From: CALMSM01 sp964534095
GTDB lineage: Bacteria > Patescibacteriota > Saccharimonadia > Saccharimonadales > CALMSM01
Direction of reading: 5' to 3'
Length of the DNA: 8,440 nucleotides
Assembly (NCBI GenBank): GCA_964534095.1
Contig: CAZHPF010000038.1
Span: forward strand, 1-8,440
Numbering within the stretch: the first letter of the stretch is position 1; every line of letters starts with the position of its first letter. The position numbers were made by a program, and so were the translations under genes. The notes beneath the pieces are model-generated. The model worked only from the letters and a program-made list of their open reading frames with translations, had not been told where the DNA came from and searched no databases. This document shows positions 1-4,329 of this stretch, piece after piece.

Positions 1-46
1 TGAATGTGTAAAGGTCTTATGATCATTCAGCCAGAAAAAATGGCAT

Positions 47-202
47 TTACCACTTACCGCCAGCAGTTTCTTGTAGTTCTTTAATCTGTTGAGGCGTATA
101 GCCTCGTGTTCTTTTATCTAGTGGTGGCATAGGGAAGGTGATGTCAAATGGTATTGTTGCGTCTTGTGAATACCAATCGAAACAGAACTCATATCTAGTA
201 GT
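47..202 (-). pseudogene. C-terminal gene remnant (or frameshifted small gene)
   Basis: On the minus strand, 51 sense codons are open from just after an in-frame TAA (203-205) to a TAA stop at 47-49. The predicted peptide looks protein-like rather than random: an aromatic and acidic stretch (EFCFDWYSQD), then DITFPMPPLDKRTRGYTP, then a short amphipathic helix (QQIKELQE) and a GGKW end. No ATG, GTG or TTG starts the long version; the only ATG (128-130) gives 27 residues. I read it as the tail of a gene whose 5' part was lost or lies in another frame, next to the first hydrolase gene and divergent from it. I do not recognise the family. The frame is short enough that chance is a real alternative. 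Confidence 0.3.
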
Positions 203-214
203 TTAACAGATATG
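190..214. repeat. Inverted repeat upstream of the hydrolase gene, possible operator
   Basis: CATATCT (190-196) and AGATATG (208-214) are perfect 7-bp inverted copies separated by 11 bases. The dyad ends 16 bases before the ATG at 231 and lies just upstream of a -10-like box, about where a -35 region would be. That position suits a repressor or activator site better than an RNA hairpin, since the AT-rich stem would be weak and no T run follows it. The binding protein is unknown, and a 7-bp dyad can arise by chance. Confidence 0.3.
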
Positions 215-218
215 GTAG

Positions 219-224
219 TAGAAT
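219..224 (+). promoter_or_regulatory. Candidate -10 box for the hydrolase/peptidase pair
   Basis: TAGAAT matches the TATAAT consensus at five of six positions and ends six bases before the ATG at 231, so transcription would start at or next to the start codon and give a leaderless message. This fits the lack of any convincing Shine-Dalgarno before 231. No recognisable -35 is present at 16-18 bases upstream and there is no TG extension, so the call is tentative. Confidence 0.3.
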
Positions 225-230
225 CAGAGT

Positions 231-800
231 ATGAAAAATGCAATCATTCTTCACGGTAAACCGGGAAGAGAAGAATACTACGATCCGGATAGGCCAAGTA
301 TGAGTAATGCACACTGGATGCCGTGGCTCCAAGGGCAGCTACTTAAGAAAGACATTTGGGCGGCTACACCCGAAGTACCAAATGCTTTTCAGCCAGACTG
401 GGATTTGTGGTGCAAAGAAGTCGAGCGTTTTGATATTACCGAAAACACAATTCTAGTCGGCCACAGCTGCGGAGCCGGTTTTTGGTTGCGGTGGCTCAGC
501 GAACACAAAGATGTGAAGGTCGGTAAGGTTGTGTTAGTTGCGCCGTCACTTGGGTATGGCTGGGACGGTGATTATTTCTTTGATGACTTTAAGCTTGACC
601 CAGAACTCGCGTCTCGTGCCAGAGGCATCACCATATTTAATTCGGATAATGACAATGAGAGTATACAAAAAGCCGTAAAGGAGTTCCGAGCTAAAGTTGC
701 CGGAATCCAATACCGGGAATTTCATAATTATGGTCACTTTACCTATGGCAGTATGCAAACTGAAAAATTCCCTGAACTACTTGAGGAATGTTTGGCGTGA
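231..800 (+). CDS. RBBP9/YdeN-family alpha/beta serine hydrolase
   Basis: A 189-residue protein, the usual length for the compact RBBP9/YdeN hydrolases (esterase or serine hydrolase of poorly known substrate, cytoplasmic). The start reads MKNAIILHGKPG: a first beta strand followed by the HG oxyanion-hole motif (H8-G9). The nucleophile elbow is GHSCG at residues 77-81 (Ser79). The acid is expected in FNSDNDNES (Asp139 or Asp141, more likely 141), and the His in NYGHF (His169), so the triad looks complete. There is no signal peptide or membrane segment. The ATG at 231 has no good Shine-Dalgarno; a leaderless start is possible. The gene ends in TGA overlapping the start of the peptidase gene, so the two are probably translated from one message. 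The substrate cannot be read from the sequence. Confidence 0.85.
   Translation: MKNAIILHGKPGREEYYDPDRPSMSNAHWMPWLQGQLLKKDIWAATPEVPNAFQPDWDLWCKEVERFDITENTILVGHSCGAGFWLRWLSEHKDVKVGKVVLVAPSLGYGWDGDYFFDDFKLDPELASRARGITIFNSDNDNESIQKAVKEFRAKVAGIQYREFHNYGHFTYGSMQTEKFPELLEECLA
783..787 (+). promoter_or_regulatory. Shine-Dalgarno that decides the peptidase E start
   Basis: GAGGA lies inside the last codons of the hydrolase gene. It directly abuts the ATG at 788, which is too close to work, but is nine bases from the in-frame GTG at 797, a normal distance. It therefore favours the GTG. Confidence 0.55.
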
Positions 801-1450
801 AGCTCTTTCTGGCATCTAGCGGGCTTGGGTATATCAAGCAGTTTGTTGGGAGAGACCCAAAGGACATAAAACTACTCTTTATCCCAACCGCCGGTAACCT
901 GGATGACGATGTTTGGTGGATAGACAAAGATCACGATGTTCTCAGTAAAATGGGTTTTCAAATCACTGAATTAGATATTGAACATGCTTTAAAAGATGAA
1001 ATGCAAGCCAAGCTCAGTACCGCAGATATTGTGTATGTTGCTGGTGGTAATACTTTCCATTTGCTAAAACAGCTACGCGATACCAGTTTTGATGAAATGC
1101 TGAATAGTTATATTGCCAGGGGTGGTTTATATGCAGGCGCTAGTGCTGGCGCAGTGGTTGCTGGCCCGGATATTGGAGCAATCTCATCACTAGATGAGCC
1201 TGAGAAAGTGACGGGCTTAGCCTCTACCAAAGGGCTTGATTGGGTAAATGTAGTGCCAATCCCGCACTATGACATGAAGACAAGAATGCAGGCTATTGAT
1301 GAAATTAAAGCCAAATATAGTCACAAGAATGAAATGGTACTGTTGACTGATGACCAAGCGTTACTTGTTGAAGGTGGTAGTTGGAGAGTAGTTGATTCAC
1401 CACGAAGCGAGCTAGAGCACGAGTGGTTTAAGAAGGTGCACGAAGGGTAG
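797..1450 (+). CDS. pepE: Peptidase E-like serine peptidase (family S51)
   Basis: From GTG 797 this is a 217-residue cytoplasmic protein beginning MKLFLASSGLG, as S51 peptidases typically do; the ATG at 788 would add only MFG and has its Shine-Dalgarno jammed against it. The S51 nucleophile motif is GASAGA, with Ser116 in GTG numbering. The AGGNT strand-loop lies before it (residues about 82-86). IPHYD supplies His157, and the Asp near 133 (SSLDEP) is the likely third residue, a spacing close to the Ser120/Asp135/His157 triad known for Salmonella PepE. That enzyme cleaves Asp-X dipeptides; the same activity here is inferred, and cyanophycinase-like relatives are the alternative. The gene is coupled to the upstream hydrolase by a 4-base GTGA overlap. 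It stops at TAG, after which the same frame stays open for 36 more codons. Confidence 0.85.
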   Translation: MKLFLASSGLGYIKQFVGRDPKDIKLLFIPTAGNLDDDVWWIDKDHDVLSKMGFQITELDIEHALKDEMQAKLSTADIVYVAGGNTFHLLKQLRDTSFDEMLNSYIARGGLYAGASAGAVVAGPDIGAISSLDEPEKVTGLASTKGLDWVNVVPIPHYDMKTRMQAIDEIKAKYSHKNEMVLLTDDQALLVEGGSWRVVDSPRSELEHEWFKKVHEG

Positions 1451-1611
1451 GGGGCTCCGCAAGTTCTTTCGGGTATCCATGCTTATTTTGCGAAGGCATT
1501 TAAAACTGCAGAGAATATGGAATACTTAGCTGCTTGTTACCCGATCGATATAAAGAGTTAGGCCGTTCGTGTGGTTTTGCATAAACTGCTTGTATGTTGG
1601 GGTAGTCCTTA
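1451..1611. other. Spacer between peptidase gene and pilus operon
   Basis: No gene and no convincing intrinsic terminator are visible: there is no GC-rich stem followed by a T run. The peptidase reading frame continues open after its TAG to a second TAG at 1559-1561. The 8-mer CTGCTTGT occurs twice (1530-1537 and 1586-1593), and the words TTTTGC and AAACTGC each occur twice (1486-1491 and 1503-1509; 1575-1580 and 1583-1589), with the second copies just upstream of the pilM promoter. These may be degenerate direct repeats or chance. Confidence 0.4.
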
Positions 1612-1620
1612 TGCTATAAT
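1612..1620 (+). promoter_or_regulatory. Extended -10 promoter of the type IV pilus operon
   Basis: TGCTATAAT is a perfect extended -10 element (TGnTATAAT). No good -35 hexamer is found at normal spacing, which is usual for extended -10 promoters. Transcription should begin near 1626-1628, only three to five bases before the pilM ATG at 1631, so the message would be close to leaderless; no Shine-Dalgarno is present. The element lies downstream of the GTG at 1571, which argues against that longer start. It is the best promoter in the window and may serve the whole operon. Confidence 0.75.
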
Positions 1621-1630
1621 TCAGACAATT

Positions 1631-2674
1631 ATGAGTTTACTGAGTGGGGTATCAGATTTTTTTGGACTGGACATCGGCACAACTGCCGTGCGGGTTGTTC
1701 AATTAAGTGGTAGCGGCCCTGTAAAAAACCTGGTGAAATATGCGTATACACCTATTGATGTAAAGTTATCTCAAAGTGAATCAGCGACGGACAGGCAAAA
1801 ACTTCTCTTGGCGCTGCAGGAACTGCTTACGCAGGCGCGTATCAATACTAAAAATGTGGTTGTGGGCTTGCCTTCGCAGCGTGTCTTTACGGCGGTAGTT
1901 GACTTTGACCGGCTGGCACCCGGTGAGCTGGCAAAGGCCATAAAATACCAGGCTGATTCTTTGATCCCTACGCCCCTGTCTGAGGCTACGATGGATTGGG
2001 CACAGATAGGCGACTCTCCGGTTGACCCAACAAAAGTGGAAGTATTACTCTCAAGTGTACCGAATGAGTTTGTTGAAGCCCGGCTTGATATGCTTGAGTC
2101 ACTTGGATTGAATGTAATTTCGTTTGAACCAGACAATTTGGCTGTAGCACGCGCAGTGTTAGCCCCTGATTCGACTCAGCCGCAGATGGTACTGGACGTG
2201 AGTCATTCTAGTGCTGATCTCGTTATTGCTATGAATGGAGCACCGCGACTCACACGAGCTATTCCGACTGGCTCTGAAGCGATTATCAAATCTGCTATGC
2301 AGAACTTGAGCATTGACCAAAAACAAGCCGAACAGTTTGTTATGAAATTCGGGTTGTCCAAAGAAAAGCTCGAAGGACAAATATACCACGCTATTATCGG
2401 AACGGTTGACCTATTGGTGGGCGAAATAGATAAATCAATTAAATTTTTCCAGAAGCGTTATGGTGAGGCTATTAAACTGGATCGGATTATTATTACCGGA
2501 GCTGGTTCGTTACTGCCTGAGTTTCCTCTGTATATTGCTAATAAATTTGGCGTAAGCGTAGAAATTGGTAACGCGTGGCGCAATGTGTCATTTTCTCAAG
2601 ATAGACAAAACGAACTCATGGCCTTAACAAGTCACTTCGGTGTGGCAGCAGGACTTGCGGAGCGTGTAGAATGA
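1631..2674 (+). CDS. pilM: Type IV pilus assembly protein PilM (actin-like ATPase)
   Basis: A 347-residue FtsA/actin-fold cytoplasmic protein that binds the N-terminal tail of PilN and links the pilus machine at the inner face of the membrane. The phosphate-1 loop is FFGLDIGTTAVRVVQL (Asp14, residues about 10-25). The phosphate-2 loop is MVLDVSHSSADL (Asp189, 186-197). The adenosine-binding loop is IIITGAGSLLPEF (286-298). The middle (about 80-165) is the SHS2-like 1C region, with the PSQRVF motif near 81-86. The ATG at 1631 is chosen over the upstream GTG at 1571 because the extended -10 promoter lies between them and PilM proteins begin just before this glycine/Asp loop. No Shine-Dalgarno precedes the start. 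The gene ends with TGA overlapping the pilN ATG (ATGA). Confidence 0.93.
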   Translation: MSLLSGVSDFFGLDIGTTAVRVVQLSGSGPVKNLVKYAYTPIDVKLSQSESATDRQKLLLALQELLTQARINTKNVVVGLPSQRVFTAVVDFDRLAPGELAKAIKYQADSLIPTPLSEATMDWAQIGDSPVDPTKVEVLLSSVPNEFVEARLDMLESLGLNVISFEPDNLAVARAVLAPDSTQPQMVLDVSHSSADLVIAMNGAPRLTRAIPTGSEAIIKSAMQNLSIDQKQAEQFVMKFGLSKEKLEGQIYHAIIGTVDLLVGEIDKSIKFFQKRYGEAIKLDRIIITGAGSLLPEFPLYIANKFGVSVEIGNAWRNVSFSQDRQNELMALTSHFGVAAGLAERVE

Positions 2675-3342
2675 TCCAGTTTAATCTTCTTCCTAGTGTA
2701 AAACTCGAGTATGTTAAGGCCAAACGCGCAAAACGATTGACGATTCTTATATCTGGTTTGATAGCAGGCGTAGCGCTGCTCGCGTTGGTACTGCTATTTG
2801 CTAATGTTCAGCTGCAGGCTAAACACTCACGAGACCTAAGCCAAGACATACGCTCAGAAAGTAACAAACTGGAGGGTACAGAAGATATATCAAGTATTTT
2901 AACAATCCAAAACCAGCTCAATAGCTTATCTTCTTTGCACGCCAATAAACCCGCTGCCGCCAGGTTATTTAACTATATTAGGCAGACTACGCCAGCTACA
3001 GTTGTAATCTCTAATATGGAAGTTGACTTTGAAGCCTCTACTATTGTTGTCAGGGGTAAAACGCCAGGGATTAGCTTAGTAAATGCCTATGTTGACACGC
3101 TCAAGTTTACTACGTTTAAGACGCCAGAGGACATTCAAGTAAACGCTTTCAAAGACGTTGTCTTGAGCGCCATCGCTACTGACTCTGCTGATGGTTCTGC
3201 TACTTACGAACTAACGTTTACCTATGATCCTGCAATTTTTTCAAATTCGTCGGCCGTGACTCTAACTGTGCCACGCAAAGCTACAACACGATCAGAACTC
3301 GATAAGCCTGACTCAGTATTTCAACCTCAGGAGAATCAGTAG
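2671..3342 (+). CDS. pilN: Type IV pilus assembly protein PilN
   Basis: A 223-residue single-pass membrane protein. It opens with MIQFNLLP, the (I/F)NLLP motif by which PilN inserts into PilM, followed by a very basic segment (KAKRAKR, about 16-22) consistent with an N-in orientation. One membrane segment spans about 24-46, then a polar, coiled-coil-like stretch (about 48-90) and a ferredoxin-like domain (about 95-190). The last 25 residues are polar and probably disordered. The ATG overlaps the pilM stop, with GGAG (2659-2662) eight bases upstream, so translation is probably coupled to pilM and may hold the two partners at matched levels. The closest alternative, a GspL-like protein, is made unlikely by the separate pilM gene. 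Confidence 0.88.
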   Translation: MIQFNLLPSVKLEYVKAKRAKRLTILISGLIAGVALLALVLLFANVQLQAKHSRDLSQDIRSESNKLEGTEDISSILTIQNQLNSLSSLHANKPAAARLFNYIRQTTPATVVISNMEVDFEASTIVVRGKTPGISLVNAYVDTLKFTTFKTPEDIQVNAFKDVVLSAIATDSADGSATYELTFTYDPAIFSNSSAVTLTVPRKATTRSELDKPDSVFQPQENQ

Positions 3343-3350
3343 AGGAATAT

Positions 3351-4022
3351 ATGCCAAAACCAACTATTTCAACAAAGCGAATCAAAATAGATAAAGCAAA
3401 GGCTAACGTTGTATTGTATGTAGCTATTGCTTCATTCGTAACAGTATTCTCTCTAGTGTCAGCCAAAGCACTTCTCAGCAAGCGTAGCTTTGGATCACGT
3501 GTGGTTGCCGAGAAAGAAAATACCCTAAAAGTCCTCAAGTCAAACAACGAAGCTGCCACAGAATTGGCAACTACCTATCAAACATTTAATAACACGCCTG
3601 ACAATCTCCTTGGCGGTAACCCTGAAGGCAGCGGCGACAAAGACGGGGACAACGCTAAAATTATTTTGGATGCGTTGCCCAGCCAATATGATTTCCCGGC
3701 TCTCACCTCGAGTATTGAGAAAATGATAAAAAGTAACGGCGGCTCGTTGGAATCTATTTCCGGGTCAGACGATGAAATTGCCCAGTCGATTGCGTCTGAT
3801 AGTTCCCGGCCTGTTGAGATACCGTTTCAGATTGACGCTAAAAGTAGCCCCAACGGGATACAAAATATCCTGAGCACATTTGATAAGTCTATCCGCCCTA
3901 TGACAGTAACGAAACTCACTCTAACCGTAGAGGGAGAGAGCTCGTTGCGTGCTAGTATCTTTGCCAAATCTTATTACCAGCCCAAGAAGATCCTGGAGAT
4001 AAAAACCAAGGAGGTGCGTTAG
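3351..4022 (+). CDS. pilO: PilO-like pilus alignment protein
   Basis: A 223-residue protein with a short basic cytoplasmic N-terminus (KRIKIDKAKA), one membrane segment at about 19-42, a helical stretch to about 80, a Gly/Asp-rich linker (about 82-101), and a C-terminal domain (about 107-210) with an alternating alpha/beta pattern that fits the PilO ferredoxin-like fold. PilO pairs with PilN on the outer side of the membrane to form the alignment complex with PilM. Sequence identity to classical PilO is not obvious to me; the assignment rests on topology and on position directly after pilN (8-base gap, AGAGGA at 3341-3346). The linker contains DKDGDNAKIILD (96-107), with acidic residues at positions 1, 3, 5 and 12, like an EF-hand loop but lacking the usual Gly at position 6. 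Confidence 0.78.
   Translation: MPKPTISTKRIKIDKAKANVVLYVAIASFVTVFSLVSAKALLSKRSFGSRVVAEKENTLKVLKSNNEAATELATTYQTFNNTPDNLLGGNPEGSGDKDGDNAKIILDALPSQYDFPALTSSIEKMIKSNGGSLESISGSDDEIAQSIASDSSRPVEIPFQIDAKSSPNGIQNILSTFDKSIRPMTVTKLTLTVEGESSLRASIFAKSYYQPKKILEIKTKEVR
4008..4016 (+). promoter_or_regulatory. Near-perfect Shine-Dalgarno for the small membrane protein
   Basis: AAGGAGGTG sits inside the last codons of pilO, seven bases before the ATG at 4024. It is the strongest ribosome binding site in the window and implies high translation of the small gene compared with its neighbours. Confidence 0.8.
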
Positions 4023-4023
4023 C

Positions 4024-4263
4024 ATGAAACAAAAAGATGTAGCGCTGATTATCATCGTGGTATTTGTCACTGGCGTGGTGTCTTTTTTCCTGTCTGGTGT
4101 GTTATTTAAGACAAGTAATCTGGTGGAGCAGGTAGAGACAGTTGAACCTATTAGTGCCGAGTTCATGCAACCCGACGAAAAATACTTCAACTCGAACGCA
4201 ATCAATCCGACTCAGCTTATACAGATAGGCAAGGATAACAATAAGCAACCGTTTAATGACTAG
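4024..4263 (+). CDS. Small single-pass membrane protein in the pilus operon
   Basis: A 79-residue protein of unrecognised family. Residues 1-5 (MKQKD) are charged, 6-28 form one hydrophobic membrane segment, and 29-79 form a polar, acidic tail expected outside the membrane, with PISAEFMQPDEKYFN, then AINPTQLIQIG, and a polar end. There is no cysteine, so it is not a lipoprotein, and no prepilin-type G/E cleavage site after a basic leader, so it is not an obvious pilin. It starts one base after the pilO stop with the strongest Shine-Dalgarno of the window. It takes the place pilP holds in pilMNOPQ operons, which suggests a structural partner of PilN/PilO; that role is inference from position only. 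Confidence 0.8.
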   Translation: MKQKDVALIIIVVFVTGVVSFFLSGVLFKTSNLVEQVETVEPISAEFMQPDEKYFNSNAINPTQLIQIGKDNNKQPFND

Positions 4264-4289
4264 GCAGGGAGTGTGAGCATGCATATGAT
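4261..4289 (+). promoter_or_regulatory. Possible internal promoter before pilB
   Basis: TAGGCA (4261-4266, four of six matches to TTGACA) and TATGAT (4284-4289, five of six to TATAAT) are separated by 17 bases. This is the only long gap in the first half of the operon. It could give the ATPase genes extra transcription, but matches of this quality are common by chance. Confidence 0.22.
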
Positions 4290-4329
4290 AGCGTTTGCGC
4301 CACTGTCTTGTGTTGGAGATTTGCTATGA
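4279..4329 (+). CDS. Candidate 16-residue leader peptide coupled to pilB
   Basis: A 16-codon ORF, MHMIAFAPLSCVGDLL, with AGGGAG (4266-4271) seven bases upstream as a ribosome binding site. Its TGA stop (4327-4329) overlaps the pilB ATG (4326-4328) in the same ATGA arrangement as pilM/pilN. Ribosomes finishing the leader could restart on pilB. It is too short to judge by composition and no family is recognised; it may be a chance frame in the 62-base gap. Confidence 0.3.
   Translation: MHMIAFAPLSCVGDLL
4315..4318 (+). promoter_or_regulatory. Shine-Dalgarno that decides the pilB start
   Basis: GGAG lies seven bases before the ATG at 4326. An in-frame TTG at 4308 lies upstream of it and would put this site inside the gene, so the ATG is preferred. 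Confidence 0.55.

Noticed and set aside
1..29. Inverted repeat TGAATG/CATTCA as a terminator
   Set aside because: The stem is only six AT-rich pairs with a 17-base loop and no T run follows it on either strand in the right orientation.
1571..1630. Longer pilM start at GTG 1571
   Set aside because: The extended -10 promoter lies inside this extension, and the extra 20 residues precede the normal N-terminus of PilM.
1771..2136. Minus-strand 121-codon open frame inside pilM
   Set aside because: It is antisense to conserved PilM coding sequence, is Ser-rich without domain signals, and has no ribosome binding context that I could support.
4024..4263. Small membrane protein as a type IV prepilin
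   Set aside because: There is no Gly before a hydrophobic segment with Glu at +5; the hydrophobic segment begins right after MKQKD and the tail is too short for a pilin domain.
4308..4325. Longer pilB start at TTG 4308
   Set aside because: It adds only MCWRFA, and the Shine-Dalgarno at 4315-4318 lies downstream of it, in place for ATG 4326.
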